Assembly (NCBI RefSeq): GCF_024347215.1
Contig: NZ_AP025282.1
Span: forward strand, 5,084,001 to 5,148,000
DNA: 64,000 bases
Reading direction: 5' to 3'
Source of the DNA: Aliamphritea ceti
GTDB lineage: Bacteria > Pseudomonadota > Gammaproteobacteria > Pseudomonadales > Balneatricaceae
Below, piece by piece: positions 9,149 through 18,323 of the stretch (position 1 is its first letter; each line of letters opens with the position of its first letter). The notes under the pieces were generated by a model. That model was not told the DNA's origin. It ran no database searches and saw only the letters and a program-made list of their open reading frames with translations. The translations under genes were made by a program, and so were the position numbers.

Positions 9149-9940
9149 TTAGGTTAGTCGCGGATCATTACCGGAGGAACGGCCCTGCTGTAACCCCAAA
9201 GGCTCATCGGCATACTCTTCAACCCAGTAGATAGTCGCACCAATAACCGCAGCCGGCATAATTAACAGGTTAACCAGCGGAATCATCATTCCCAGTGACA
9301 CCAGACCACCAAAGCCTAACGACGTAAAACGCTTTTGTTTCAGCGCAACACGCATATCAGTAAAGCTGACCTTATTGTTATCCATCGGGTAATCACAGTA
9401 CTGAATAGCCATCATCCAGCAACCGAACAGGAACCAGAGTATCGGGGCAACCAAACCCACCACCGGAATCATGGCAATTACGAGCAGTAATAAAAACCGT
9501 GGCAGGTAATACATCAGTTTCGAGATTTCCCGGCCAACTGCCTGCGGCACCATAGCAATAATCGCCGCCCAGCCAGTATCGGTGACCACCACACCCCGTA
9601 AACGTTGCTCGACTTTTTCTGACAGAATCCCATTAAAAGGTGCCGCGATAATATTCGCCACTACGCTGAAACTGAAATACACAATCACCAGCACTGAACC
9701 GGCCACCAGTGGCCAGAGCAAATAACGCAGGAAATCCAGCCATGCCCAGTCGGGCAGCATGGTGGACAGTAAGTAATCAATCCAGACACTCATCTGATCA
9801 AATAACAGCCAGATAGCCCCGGCAAACAGAAAAATATTGATCAGTAACGGCACCAGCACAAATTGCCGAATACCTTTTTCCGGTAACATACTGACACCGC
9901 GAATAAAGTAACCTGCACCGCGGAAAGGATTGCCCTTCAT
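9149..9940 (-). CDS. cysZ: Sulfate transporter CysZ
   Basis: CysZ is an inner-membrane sulfate permease feeding cysteine synthesis. The 263-residue protein begins FRGAGYFIRGVSMLPEKGIRQFVLVPLLINI, a typical CysZ start. It has the long hydrophobic hairpins and the AAPFNGILSEKVE and DYPMDNN motifs of the family. It has about four to six membrane segments and an acidic C-terminal tail. It lies directly upstream of mltA and downstream of a small membrane-protein gene on the same strand. Confidence 0.92.
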   Translation of the reverse strand: MKGNPFRGAGYFIRGVSMLPEKGIRQFVLVPLLINIFLFAGAIWLLFDQMSVWIDYLLSTMLPDWAWLDFLRYLLWPLVAGSVLVIVYFSFSVVANIIAAPFNGILSEKVEQRLRGVVVTDTGWAAIIAMVPQAVGREISKLMYYLPRFLLLLVIAMIPVVGLVAPILWFLFGCWMMAIQYCDYPMDNNKVSFTDMRVALKQKRFTSLGFGGLVSLGMMIPLVNLLIMPAAVIGATIYWVEEYADEPLGLQQGRSSGNDPRLT

Positions 9941-9963
9941 TCATTTACCTCTGATTAGATCGG

Positions 9964-10188
9964 TCATGCCATGAAATAGATGTAGAAGCGTATCAAGACC
10001 GCCGCTACCATCATAGATAAACCCGCCCGATTTATAATAAATTCACGTTTACTAAACGAAATCGTTGCCTGCCAGAAAACCAGTACCGATTTAAAATCGC
10101 CACTGCGCACGACATACATGCCAAGTGACACCAGAAACACAACGATGCCCGCCAGCATCAATATCTGTTCAGCAATTGCCAGGTACAT
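9964..10188 (-). CDS. Small two-helix membrane protein
   Basis: This 74-residue protein has two clear hydrophobic helices (about residues 5-27 and 53-73) joined by a basic/aromatic loop (RSGDFKSVLVFWQATISFSKREF). I do not recognise a family. It starts at ATG with a GGAGGT-like site just upstream (GTGGAGGTCTGA on the reverse strand). It is 23 bases upstream of cysZ on the same strand, which suggests one transcript with cysZ. Confidence 0.65.
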   Translation of the reverse strand: MYLAIAEQILMLAGIVVFLVSLGMYVVRSGDFKSVLVFWQATISFSKREFIINRAGLSMMVAAVLIRFYIYFMA

Positions 10189-10422
10189 TCAGACCTCCAC
10201 AGTCCTTAGCCGTTCCTACTTATCAGCTAAATTATAAATTAAAATTTTTGCACATCTGAGTATATCTGACGGACACGCAGGGCTAACTTAACCAAAGGTC
10301 TTGGTCCCGACTGTTAAATCCGATGGAATCCCTGTGACAGTCACTGGTCTAAACTATAGGTTTATGGGACGGATTGTGGGAATATCCCGTTAGTTTAATT
10401 CAGGCAGCCAAAGGAGCACATC

Positions 10423-11358
10423 ATGCAGGCATTTGTTATTCATCAGTTCGGCGGTCCAGAAGTATTACAGTACCAGCCCTTACCGGTACCTGAACTCAAG
10501 CCCGGTGAAGTACTGGTTAAAACAGCAGCAGCCGGCATCAACCCTATTGACTGGAAAACCTGTTCTGGTGGTGGTGCAAGCGCATTTATCGGTAACCTGC
10601 CTTTTGTACCTGGCTGGGAGTTTTCCGGCACTATCGTCAATGGGAATGGCACCCAGTGGCAAGCCGCAGACCCTGTATTTGGCATGATTCGCTTCCCTGA
10701 GCCTGCAGGTTGCTATGCCGAATACATCGCCGTACCGGCAGATCAGATAGCCCGCGTACCGGATATAGTCGAGCTTGAAGAAGCAGGCGGTCTGGCCACG
10801 GCCAGCCTCACTGCATGGCAGGCGTTATTCGATAAAGGTGAACTGAAATCCGGCCAGTGTGTACTGGTTCTGGGTGCCGCCGGTGGCGTTGGCCATCTGG
10901 CTGTTCAGCTTGCTAAATGGGCAGGCGCGCACGTTCTGGGCACTGCCTCAATGCACAATCACGAATTTCTTGGCGACTTAGGTGTCGACCGTGTCATTGA
11001 TTACCAGCACAAACGCCTGCCGGAACACGCGAAAGACGTCGATCTTATAATTGACTGTATCGGCGGCGAAACAGGCATTGAAGCACTCCAGTGTCTGAAG
11101 CCAGATGGCAGACTGGTAACTCTGCCATCAGTGACAAAAGACATCGTCGCTGAAGCAGGCAAAGCACAGAACCGGTACGTTGAAGCTATTCGGGTTGCCC
11201 CGAGCGCCGCACAGCTGGAACAGATTATCGGTCTTTATGCGGATGATATTCTGCACTTGCAGATGAGTGGCAGCTACCGGCCAGATCAGCTGGATGAAGC
11301 TTTTGAACTGAGCGCCACCGGACATGTATGTGGCAAACTGGTACTAAGTTTTACATAA
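10423..11358 (+). CDS. Zinc-free MDR-family NAD(P)H:quinone oxidoreductase-like protein
   Basis: This is a cytosolic medium-chain dehydrogenase/reductase of the quinone-oxidoreductase branch, using NADPH to reduce quinones or enones. The GroES-like N-terminal domain (1-120) lacks the catalytic and structural zinc cysteines of alcohol dehydrogenases. The Rossmann domain has the nucleotide loop GAAGGVGHLAVQLAKWAGA (about 148-166) and DLIIDCIGGETG. A strong AAAGGAG site precedes the ATG. The true substrate cannot be read from sequence. It stands alone with its own terminator. Confidence 0.88.
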   Translation: MQAFVIHQFGGPEVLQYQPLPVPELKPGEVLVKTAAAGINPIDWKTCSGGGASAFIGNLPFVPGWEFSGTIVNGNGTQWQAADPVFGMIRFPEPAGCYAEYIAVPADQIARVPDIVELEEAGGLATASLTAWQALFDKGELKSGQCVLVLGAAGGVGHLAVQLAKWAGAHVLGTASMHNHEFLGDLGVDRVIDYQHKRLPEHAKDVDLIIDCIGGETGIEALQCLKPDGRLVTLPSVTKDIVAEAGKAQNRYVEAIRVAPSAAQLEQIIGLYADDILHLQMSGSYRPDQLDEAFELSATGHVCGKLVLSFT

Positions 11359-11393
11359 ACGCAGCAAGTTGAAGCACTAGAACTAAAAACAAC

Positions 11394-11429
11394 AAAGCCG
11401 CGTCAGGCTAAACCTGACGCGGCTTTTTT
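11394..11429 (+). terminator. Rho-independent terminator after the oxidoreductase gene
   Basis: A 14-base perfect stem (11394-11407 with 11413-11426) with a 5-base loop ends in a T run. The A run on the left arm means it can also work for the convergent gene at 11454. Confidence 0.92.
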
Positions 11430-11453
11430 ATACTGCAAGCTGTTTCTAAAACT

Positions 11454-11885
11454 TTAACTGCTACAAAGCTGCTGTTTTTGACGCATTAGCAAGCGACAAC
11501 CGGCAGCATTCACCCCGGCAGCAAAGCAACTGTCTTTCATCCAGGCTTTGTCATCTTCACTTGGTTTTTCTGCGAATGCAGGTACTGCATCACAGAAGCC
11601 TTCACTTGGCAGGCTTTTCTGCCAACAGGCTTTAAGCAAAATGCCGTTATTCACGGTGCACTTGTATTCTGAGTCTTGGCATTGATCAAATGATTGCAAC
11701 GCAGCTTCAAAACAGCCCTGTTGATCAGTATTTCCGCCAAGACTGGCACCTCGCTGCTGAAATGCCTGCTGCTCTACCTGACTTGCCTGATTCCATTCAG
11801 CCAGCCACTGCGGCCCTGCCAGCCAGGCCCAAAGCAGCCCAGCTACAATAGCCAGCAAGATCCCCAGCCAGATTTTTTTAGCCAT
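11454..11885 (-). CDS. Membrane-anchored Cys-rich hypothetical protein
   Basis: The protein has 143 residues with one N-terminal membrane anchor (about 5-26, LGILLAIVAGLLWAWLAGP). The remainder would face the periplasm and contains eight cysteines spaced in pairs (GCFEAALQSFDQC, SEYKC, ACWQ, FCDAV, SCFAAGVNAAGC, LCSS), suggesting four disulfides. I do not recognise a family. It lies 31 bases after another small two-helix membrane protein gene on the same strand, and the two may act together. Confidence 0.65.
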   Translation of the reverse strand: MAKKIWLGILLAIVAGLLWAWLAGPQWLAEWNQASQVEQQAFQQRGASLGGNTDQQGCFEAALQSFDQCQDSEYKCTVNNGILLKACWQKSLPSEGFCDAVPAFAEKPSEDDKAWMKDSCFAAGVNAAGCRLLMRQKQQLCSS

Positions 11886-11916
11886 TAATCATCCTTTATC
11901 GTCAGTGCGAAAAATC

Positions 11917-12174
11917 TTATCGGGCCTTTACGTACAGACCGTATAAACAGCAAGCGAGGCCAAGCACCGACAACAACATCACTGAATTCACCAGCGTTGG
12001 ATTACGCTGACCAAAAGGCACAAATGATTGCTCAGTTTCGCTACATGTCTGTGCATATGCATCAAATGAAAGCCCCTGTGCCATGCACTCACGCATCAGC
12101 GTCAGGTCTTGCCAGAACAAAGTCATTAACACCACACCGGGCAAAATAAGTAATGCCAGTCCCAGCTTAAGCAT
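11917..12174 (-). CDS. Small membrane protein with two TM helices
   Basis: The protein has 85 residues, with hydrophobic helices at about 3-22 and 60-82 and a short loop carrying two cysteines (REC, QTCSETEQSF). This layout suggests a periplasmic loop with a possible disulfide. The family is not recognised. Its start overlaps the stop of the DUF416 gene by one base, so translational coupling is likely. The neighbouring Cys-rich anchored protein follows it. Confidence 0.65.
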   Translation of the reverse strand: MLKLGLALLILPGVVLMTLFWQDLTLMRECMAQGLSFDAYAQTCSETEQSFVPFGQRNPTLVNSVMLLSVLGLACCLYGLYVKAR

Positions 12175-12770
12175 TAGTCGTCGCTCACGCCGATATTACT
12201 GACACCTTCATTAGCGGCCAGTTCACGCAGTTCTGCTATGAATTTAGCATTCGGCTGTTTAACACTTTGCAATCTACGAATGACTTCTTCCTGGAAAGCG
12301 TCTTCCTGCAGGATCATGTCGTGATTGCTGATCAGACGCATCACTTCTTCATCAGAAAGCTGAGGCTCGGCCGTCACTTCAACAAAGGTCGCCACACATT
12401 CCAGCGACAGGTTACCAATATTTGCCGCTTCAGCACTGCTGTTATCCAGCAGACAGCTAACACATGAAAAGAGCGCAACCATGGCATCCAGCGCCGGAGA
12501 GGCACCGTACATATCGAATTCATCCAGATCAGGCATATTCGCTTCGATATTGCCAAGTTGAACTTCAAAATTCATCTTCGCGCCGGTATTACCAAGGTGA
12601 TTCCAGACACCATCGAGAATTTGCCGTACCTGATCCCGGTCGCCAAACTCCAGTAAGCGGGAAAACAACGCAAAATTCGGATACATACGCTCAGTCAGCG
12701 CAACAGAAAAGGCCGTCAGCTGCCAGCTTTCCAGTGCCTTAATCTCTTTTTCCAGCATCCACTGTGACAT
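12174..12770 (-). CDS. DUF416 (YjaG-family) protein
   Basis: The 198-residue acidic, all-helical cytosolic protein matches YjaG/DUF416: an N-terminal KALESWQLTAFSVALTERMYPNFALFSRL, then LDGVWNHL, then LGNIEANMPDLDEFDMYGASPALDA. YjaG of E. coli has no established function. It is first in a tight three-gene reverse-strand group with two small membrane proteins. Confidence 0.88.
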   Translation of the reverse strand: MSQWMLEKEIKALESWQLTAFSVALTERMYPNFALFSRLLEFGDRDQVRQILDGVWNHLGNTGAKMNFEVQLGNIEANMPDLDEFDMYGASPALDAMVALFSCVSCLLDNSSAEAANIGNLSLECVATFVEVTAEPQLSDEEVMRLISNHDMILQEDAFQEEVIRRLQSVKQPNAKFIAELRELAANEGVSNIGVSDD

Positions 12771-12917
12771 AGCAGAATTCTCTTTGATTTAAAGTCACCT
12801 ATTGTACGGGTATTGGTAAATTTTGCAGCTTTTCAACGCTAAAACAGCGACATTTCCATCCTCTAATTGCGAATTTTATCCACCACTGGCAACCACTTCT
12901 TTTAATAACCAAGATGC

Positions 12918-12948
12918 TTAATATTATTCAGTTTTTTCTTGTTATACT
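12918..12948 (+). promoter_or_regulatory. Possible sigma70 promoter of the TRAP permease operon
   Basis: A TATACT -10 (12943-12948) with an upstream TG (extended -10) lies 32 bases before the dctQ ATG. The -35 (TTAATA-like, near 12918) is weak. Confidence 0.35.
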
Positions 12949-12980
12949 GGCCCGTAAATTTCCCAAAAGATGCGCACCCT

Positions 12981-13532
12981 ATGAATAATAACTTCATGGT
13001 TAAAGCCATAAACTGTCTCGACGGTCTGAGTGAATGCATCGGCCGTACTATTTCCTGGCTGACACTGGCGATGGTGCTAGTCACCTTTGTTGTCGTTGTT
13101 ATGCGTTATGTGTTCGAAACCGGCAACATCCAGTTACAGGAATCTGTGATCTACATGCACAGTTTTGTTTTCCTGCTGGCGGCTGGCTATACCCTGAAGC
13201 ATGACGGCCATGTCCGGGTGGACATTTTTTACCGACCGCTGGGCGAACGCGGTAAAGCAATTATCAACATCATAGGTACCCTGCTACTGCTATTCCCGGT
13301 AGCAGGGTTTATTTTATGGATCTCCTGGGATTACGTAGCCTTCTCCTGGAAAAACCTGGAAGGTTCGCAGGAAGCTGGCGGAATTGAAGCACTGTTTATC
13401 CTCAAAACCACGCTTATTATCATGCCGACACTCATGCTTTTACAGGGACTTGCAGAGCTGATGCGCAGCATTTTGGTTCTTACCGGCGACGGCCACCTGC
13501 TAGAAACAGATGATCTGGAGCACCCGTTATGA
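12981..13532 (+). CDS. TRAP transporter small permease (DctQ)
   Basis: This is the small integral membrane subunit of a tripartite ATP-independent periplasmic carrier. It has four membrane helices, and the family signature LKHDGHVRVDIFYRPLG sits between helices two and three. I chose the ATG at 12981 (183 residues) over the in-frame start at 12939, because the upstream 14 codons overlap the predicted promoter. Its stop overlaps the start of the large permease gene (ATGA), so the two subunits are translationally coupled. No binding-protein gene is adjacent. Confidence 0.9.
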   Translation: MNNNFMVKAINCLDGLSECIGRTISWLTLAMVLVTFVVVVMRYVFETGNIQLQESVIYMHSFVFLLAAGYTLKHDGHVRVDIFYRPLGERGKAIINIIGTLLLLFPVAGFILWISWDYVAFSWKNLEGSQEAGGIEALFILKTTLIIMPTLMLLQGLAELMRSILVLTGDGHLLETDDLEHPL

Positions 13533-14911
13533 TCGTTGAATTACTGCCTTTACTGTTATTTCTGGGCGCTATTATTGTTCTGCTACTGGGCTATTCGGTT
13601 GCTTTCTCTCTAGCGGGTACCGGCTTAATATTTGCGGCTATCGGCATTATGACCGGCACCTTTGAACCACAATTCCTTGAAGCAGTACCCAACCGTATAT
13701 TCGGCATCATGAACAACACAGTGCTAATTGCTGTACCGCTGTTTGTCTTCATGGGGGTCATGCTTGAACGATCTAAAATCGCCGAAGACCTGCTGGACAC
13801 TATGGCTGCCCTGTTCGGCCCACTGCGCGGCGGTTTAGGAATCTCCGTTACGGTCGTTGGTATGTTACTGGCCGCCAGCACCGGTATTGTCGGTGCAACG
13901 GTAGTTACTATGGGCTTACTGTCCCTGCCAACAATGCTCCGCCGGGGTTACGACCCGGGCGTTGCTACGGGCACAATCTGTGCGTCCGGTACCCTTGGAC
14001 AAATCATTCCGCCATCCATCGTACTGGTATTACTCGGCGACGTTATTTCATCCGCTTATCAGCAATCTCAGCTGGATCGTGGCATCTTTTCACCGGACAC
14101 AGTCACCGTTGGCGATTTATTTCTCGGCGCGCTGATTCCGGGTCTGATGCTAGTTGGCGCTTATATTTTGTATCTGGTAGGTAAAGCTATCTTCCAGCCA
14201 CATACCGTACCGGCTATTCCCAAAGAAGAGCGTGCCGCCATGGACAACATGCTCAAACGGGTATGTTCAGCACTATTGCCACCGATACTGCTGGTAGGCT
14301 TGGTATTGGGCTCGATTCTGGCGGGCTGGGCAACACCTACTGAAGCTGCTTCTGTTGGCGCAGTTGGCGCGATGGCTCTGGCACTGATGAGACGTTGCCT
14401 GACACTGGGTATTCTGCGTGAAGTCATGCAGACCACTACTCAGGTAAGCTCGATGGTATTCATTATTCTGGTGGGCGCATCGATCTTTTCACTGGTATTC
14501 CGTGGTTACGGTGGTGATGATCTGGTACGGGAATTTCTGACCGACTTACCTGGCGGTGTTTTCGGCGCTGTTCTGTTGGTTATGCTGGTTATTTTCCTAC
14601 TCGGCTTCTTCCTGGACTTTATTGAAATCACCTTTGTTGTTGTACCAATTGTCGCGCCAATTCTGTTATCGATGGGTCTGGACCCTATTTGGCTGGGCAT
14701 TATGATTGCAATTAACCTGCAAACATCGTTCCTTACCCCGCCATTTGGCTTTGCCTTGTTCTATTTACGTGGCGTGGCACCAGCAAGTATCACGACTATG
14801 CAGATTTATCGCGGGGTAATCCCGTTTATAATGATTCAGTTACTGGCACTGATGGCTATTGCACAGTGGCCGGCACTGGCAACCTGGCTACCAACGCTTG
14901 TTTACGGATAA
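13529..14911 (+). CDS. TRAP transporter large permease (DctM)
   Basis: This is the 460-residue DctM subunit, the sodium-coupled elevator-type channel of the TRAP carrier, with about 12 membrane helices. Family landmarks include PLFVFMGVMLERS, GASTGIVGATVVTMGLLSLPTML-type hairpins, a LGQIIPPSIVLVLLGD loop and LQTSFLTPPFGFALFYLRG near the end. The insert around DVISSAYQQSQLDRGIFSP resembles the TakP/2-oxoacid-type branch. That matches the binding protein encoded 3.4 kb away at 18324-19454. Confidence 0.93.
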   Translation: MIVELLPLLLFLGAIIVLLLGYSVAFSLAGTGLIFAAIGIMTGTFEPQFLEAVPNRIFGIMNNTVLIAVPLFVFMGVMLERSKIAEDLLDTMAALFGPLRGGLGISVTVVGMLLAASTGIVGATVVTMGLLSLPTMLRRGYDPGVATGTICASGTLGQIIPPSIVLVLLGDVISSAYQQSQLDRGIFSPDTVTVGDLFLGALIPGLMLVGAYILYLVGKAIFQPHTVPAIPKEERAAMDNMLKRVCSALLPPILLVGLVLGSILAGWATPTEAASVGAVGAMALALMRRCLTLGILREVMQTTTQVSSMVFIILVGASIFSLVFRGYGGDDLVREFLTDLPGGVFGAVLLVMLVIFLLGFFLDFIEITFVVVPIVAPILLSMGLDPIWLGIMIAINLQTSFLTPPFGFALFYLRGVAPASITTMQIYRGVIPFIMIQLLALMAIAQWPALATWLPTLVYG

Positions 14912-14932
14912 AAACGTCTGAGGGAAAAGGAC

Positions 14933-16099
14933 ATGACTTCTAAAGCTACCGGCATTTGTATACTTTTCGGCCTGTGTTTCAGTCTGATGAGCCACGCGGC
15001 TAACACCGATGCCTGCTTAAGCAGTTTTAAAGCTGGCCAGCTGGATGAAGCACGCTTGCAGTGCGAAACACTGGCCAATCAGGGTTACCCTGAGGCGAAT
15101 TTCATCATGGCCCGCGTTCTGACAAATACGCCGCCGGTAGATTTCGCTAAAGTTATTTACTGGCTGCAGCGGGCAACTGAACTTGACCATGCAGAAGCCG
15201 CTTATAATCTTGGCATTGCATATCAGACAGGTACAGGAATTCCCAAAGACCTGCCTCTGGCAGTCGAAACCTATCAGCGCTCAGCGGCACTGGGCAATGC
15301 GAAGGCACAACGTAATCTGGGCCTGATGTATAGCGCCGGTATTGGCATTAAGCAGGATTATCAAAAAGCATTTCAGTTTTTCACCGATTCTGCCAATGCT
15401 AATGAAGCAACCAGTCAGTACAACCTTGGCATTATGTACCTTCAGGGTACAGGTACCGAGAGAAACACTAACCAGGCACGCCATTGGCTGACCAAAGCGG
15501 CAAATAACGGTGACAGTAATGCCCAAATGACACTCGGCGTGTTGTTGCAGGAAGCCGATATCAACGCCAGCCTGCGCTGGTATAACCAGGCAGCAGAACA
15601 GAATAATCCTTACGCACTCTACAACCTGGCAATTCTCTATTGGCAGGGAGAACAACTTCCGCAAGATCTGGAAAGAGCCGGCTACTTTGCCCGACTTGCG
15701 AATCAGCAGGGTCATGAAAAAAGCGCTGAACTGCTTAGCCAGATTAATGACCAGACAGCACTCACAGCACAAACACCGACACAAGTATCCACGAATACAG
15801 GCTTACGCAATACCGCCTGGATTATGCAGCAACCGAAGCGGGAATACTTTGCGCAGTTAACTCAGCTCAAAACACGGCAGGAAATTCAGCCCTATATTCG
15901 CAGCAACAGACTGACTGGGCTGGTGGATTATTTTCCGGCAAAAACTAAACTGGGCGAAGTGTTTATCATTATTTTCCGGGGTGGCTTTGATGGTGTTGAA
16001 AGTACCAAAGCGGGCCTGAGCGCTAAAATTCCCGCTAAAATCGGCAAACATGCATGGATACGCACCTTTGAATCCTTACAAAACGGCATAAAACAATAA
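14933..16099 (+). CDS. Sel1-repeat protein with C-terminal SPOR-like domain
   Basis: The protein is exported: signal peptide GICILFGLCFSLMSHAA. About six Sel1-type (TPR-like) repeats follow (residues 30-270; e.g. AAYNLGIAYQTGTGIPKD, AQRNLGLMYSAGIGIKQD). The C-terminus (about 295-385) resembles a SPOR domain: DYFPAKTKLGEVFIIIFRGGF and WIRTFESLQ at its end. SPOR domains bind denuded septal peptidoglycan, so a cell-wall scaffolding role is likely. It starts 22 bases after dctM and may be on the same transcript. A longer paralogue follows. Confidence 0.85.
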   Translation: MTSKATGICILFGLCFSLMSHAANTDACLSSFKAGQLDEARLQCETLANQGYPEANFIMARVLTNTPPVDFAKVIYWLQRATELDHAEAAYNLGIAYQTGTGIPKDLPLAVETYQRSAALGNAKAQRNLGLMYSAGIGIKQDYQKAFQFFTDSANANEATSQYNLGIMYLQGTGTERNTNQARHWLTKAANNGDSNAQMTLGVLLQEADINASLRWYNQAAEQNNPYALYNLAILYWQGEQLPQDLERAGYFARLANQQGHEKSAELLSQINDQTALTAQTPTQVSTNTGLRNTAWIMQQPKREYFAQLTQLKTRQEIQPYIRSNRLTGLVDYFPAKTKLGEVFIIIFRGGFDGVESTKAGLSAKIPAKIGKHAWIRTFESLQNGIKQ

Positions 16100-16251
16100 A
16101 CACGGATTTCTTACCGGGGTATAATGCCCCGGCTTGATCTGCAGGGACGCGATACAAGGCGTCATGGCACCAGACGTGATTTCCTGCAGTTTATCCTCCT
16201 TGCTGCTTCATCTTCTGGCCCTAAACATAGGTTTTCTGGAGTAGCGCAATT

Positions 16252-17793
16252 ATGCGTCTTTTAAGGTCTCTTGTTGCAGTCATTGCCCTGCTTCCGGCAC
16301 TTTGCACCGCAACAACACCGCCGTCTCAGGAAGCCTGCAGGGAAGCTTTTCAAACCAACGCCATCATTGATGCTCTGGCAATCTGCGAGCCGCTGGCCGA
16401 ACAGGGCGATGGCGAAGCAGCATTTTTTGCCGCCCGTACTTACAGCCTGCATTTTGATGATTTTCAGAGCCAAACCAAAGCGCTGAAATGGCTGCAAGTC
16501 GCCCGTAATGCGGGTTTAGCTGAAGCCGGTTATTATCTTGGCATGGCCTACCAGCACGGTCAGGGCACGTATATTGATCTCGAAAAAGCCATCAGTGCTT
16601 ATCAGTTTGCAGCCGACAGAAATAACCCCAATGCCCAGCGCAATCTCGGAATGCTCTACAAAGAAGGCAACGGCGTCGCCAAAAATGGTGCAAAAGCATT
16701 CGACCTGATCAGCCGCTCTGCAAAAGCAGGCATCATTGACAGCCAGCTAACGGCCGGGGTTATGTTACTCCGCGGTGAAGGTGTCGAAAAAGATGAACGC
16801 CTGGGGCATAGCTGGATTAAACAGGCAGCAGTTGCCGGTAATCAGGATGCTCAGTTGGCATTAGGTATTATGTATTCAGATCTGGATATCGCCGCCAGCA
16901 TCAACTGGTATGAACAGGCCGCCGCACAGGATAATCCGTACGCATTATATCATCTGGCAATCCTCTATCTGAAAGGCATGCGCGTCCCTCAGGATTTGTA
17001 TAAGGCCCGTGAATATGCCCGTCAATCGGCAGAACTGGGTCATCTTTCCAGCTCAACATTACTTCAGTCTATTGATGAGCGTCTGGCACATACTTCTCCG
17101 GAAGAAACCGCAAAAGCAGCGCAGGAAGCCGCCCGGCCGGTATTAACTGAAAAGCTTAAATCTGAACTGATTCCGCACAGCCAGAAAACGCCGAAAGCGA
17201 AAGTTATCCAGCAACCAAAAGTTGCTGTCAAAACCATAGCCGCACCAACTCCGGCCAAAGCCCCTAAACCAGCAACAGCCGCGAAGCCTGCCAAGGCTTC
17301 AACATCCCCGACACAAACACTGCCTGCAACTGCAAAAATCACAATCAAAAAACAGAACTCTGCCAAAGTAGCTGAAACCCAGGTAGCAGCCGATACATCG
17401 CCTAAAGTCTCCACCAGCAATCTTACCTCCGGCAAACGCATTACCAGTATTACCAAGGCACCGGTCACTGCTACACCACGCAGATACGGCTTACAGAGCC
17501 TCGACTGGATATTGCTACAGCCCGCCAAGGAATACCTGACGCAGCTGGTACAGTTAGCAACACTCGCTGAAGTTGAAGCCTATATTCGTCAGTACAAACT
17601 GTCCGGTAAAGTCATTTACTTCCCTGCCCGCACACAGCTGGGAGATGTTTACATAGTGCTGTTCAGAACCGGCGTTACCCGTATTAAACAGGCACGTATT
17701 ATTACCCGGGATGTATTACCGGCAAGCATCGTTAAGAATGCCTGGATTCGCCCTTTCGAATCACTGCAAAAGGCCGTCAAACCTACAGAGTAA
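16252..17793 (+). CDS. Sel1-repeat protein with Ala/Lys/Pro linker and SPOR-like domain
   Basis: This is a paralogue of the preceding gene: signal peptide (LVAVIALLPALCTA), Sel1 repeats (about 35-285; GYYLGMAYQHGQGTYID, AQRNLGMLYKEGNGVAKN), then a low-complexity linker of roughly 120 residues rich in Ala, Lys, Pro and Thr, and a C-terminal SPOR-like domain (about 415-510; VIYFPARTQLGDVYIVLF, WIRPFESLQ). The linker resembles those that cross the periplasm or peptidoglycan in FtsN/DamX-type proteins. A likely role is a periplasmic peptidoglycan-binding scaffold. It has its own 150-base leader, so it may have its own promoter. Confidence 0.87.
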   Translation: MRLLRSLVAVIALLPALCTATTPPSQEACREAFQTNAIIDALAICEPLAEQGDGEAAFFAARTYSLHFDDFQSQTKALKWLQVARNAGLAEAGYYLGMAYQHGQGTYIDLEKAISAYQFAADRNNPNAQRNLGMLYKEGNGVAKNGAKAFDLISRSAKAGIIDSQLTAGVMLLRGEGVEKDERLGHSWIKQAAVAGNQDAQLALGIMYSDLDIAASINWYEQAAAQDNPYALYHLAILYLKGMRVPQDLYKAREYARQSAELGHLSSSTLLQSIDERLAHTSPEETAKAAQEAARPVLTEKLKSELIPHSQKTPKAKVIQQPKVAVKTIAAPTPAKAPKPATAAKPAKASTSPTQTLPATAKITIKKQNSAKVAETQVAADTSPKVSTSNLTSGKRITSITKAPVTATPRRYGLQSLDWILLQPAKEYLTQLVQLATLAEVEAYIRQYKLSGKVIYFPARTQLGDVYIVLFRTGVTRIKQARIITRDVLPASIVKNAWIRPFESLQKAVKPTE

Positions 17794-17814
17794 GCCTTAG
17801 GATAAGGATCGCAT

Positions 17815-18270
17815 ATGCAATACGGATTGTTACTACTCGCCATTGCCGCAGGCTTCATGCTACCGATTCAAGGAGCACTTAATGCCCGTTTAGGCGGTTT
17901 AATGGCGCATCCCATGCAAGCCACTCTGATTTCTTATATCGGTGGCCTCATTGCCTGTTTACTGGTGCTGTTCTTTGTACAGCGCAGTGTTCCGGAAATT
18001 CGTAAACTGACAGAGATAAACTGGTACCTCTATTGCGGTGGTTTTCTCGGGGCAGTATTTGTCAGCTCAATGCTCTACCTGATGCCAAAAATTGGCATCG
18101 CAAACATGCTCGCGGCAGCAATTGTCGGGCAGCTGATCATGTCGACACTACTGGATCACTTCGGCGTCTTAGGTAATCCGCAAATCCCTGCGAACGTATC
18201 ACGCATTATTGGCATTCTTCTGCTGTTACTGGGCCTCTACTTCATTCAGCGTTCTAAAGCCGTCATTTAA
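17815..18270 (+). CDS. YdcZ-type DMT membrane protein
   Basis: This 151-residue integral membrane protein has five predicted helices and matches the half-length DMT_YdcZ (DUF606) family: GFMLPIQGALNARLGG at the N-terminus, FLGAVFVSSMLYLMPKIG in the middle and SRIIGILLLLLGLYFIQRS at the end. Such half-size members are thought to dimerise. The substrate is unknown. An AGGATAAGGATCGC leader gives a good ribosome site. It ends before a bidirectional terminator. Confidence 0.88.
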   Translation: MQYGLLLLAIAAGFMLPIQGALNARLGGLMAHPMQATLISYIGGLIACLLVLFFVQRSVPEIRKLTEINWYLYCGGFLGAVFVSSMLYLMPKIGIANMLAAAIVGQLIMSTLLDHFGVLGNPQIPANVSRIIGILLLLLGLYFIQRSKAVI

Positions 18271-18281
18271 CTTACAGACAC

Positions 18282-18310
18282 AAAAAAGGCCGCGTATGCG
18301 GCCTTTTTCT
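18282..18310. terminator. Bidirectional terminator
   Basis: An AAAAAGGCCGC/GCGGCCTTTTT inverted repeat around GTAT separates the convergent YdcZ-type gene and the TRAP binding-protein gene. T tracts form on both strands. Confidence 0.92.
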
Positions 18311-18323
18311 TTAGGGTCATAAA

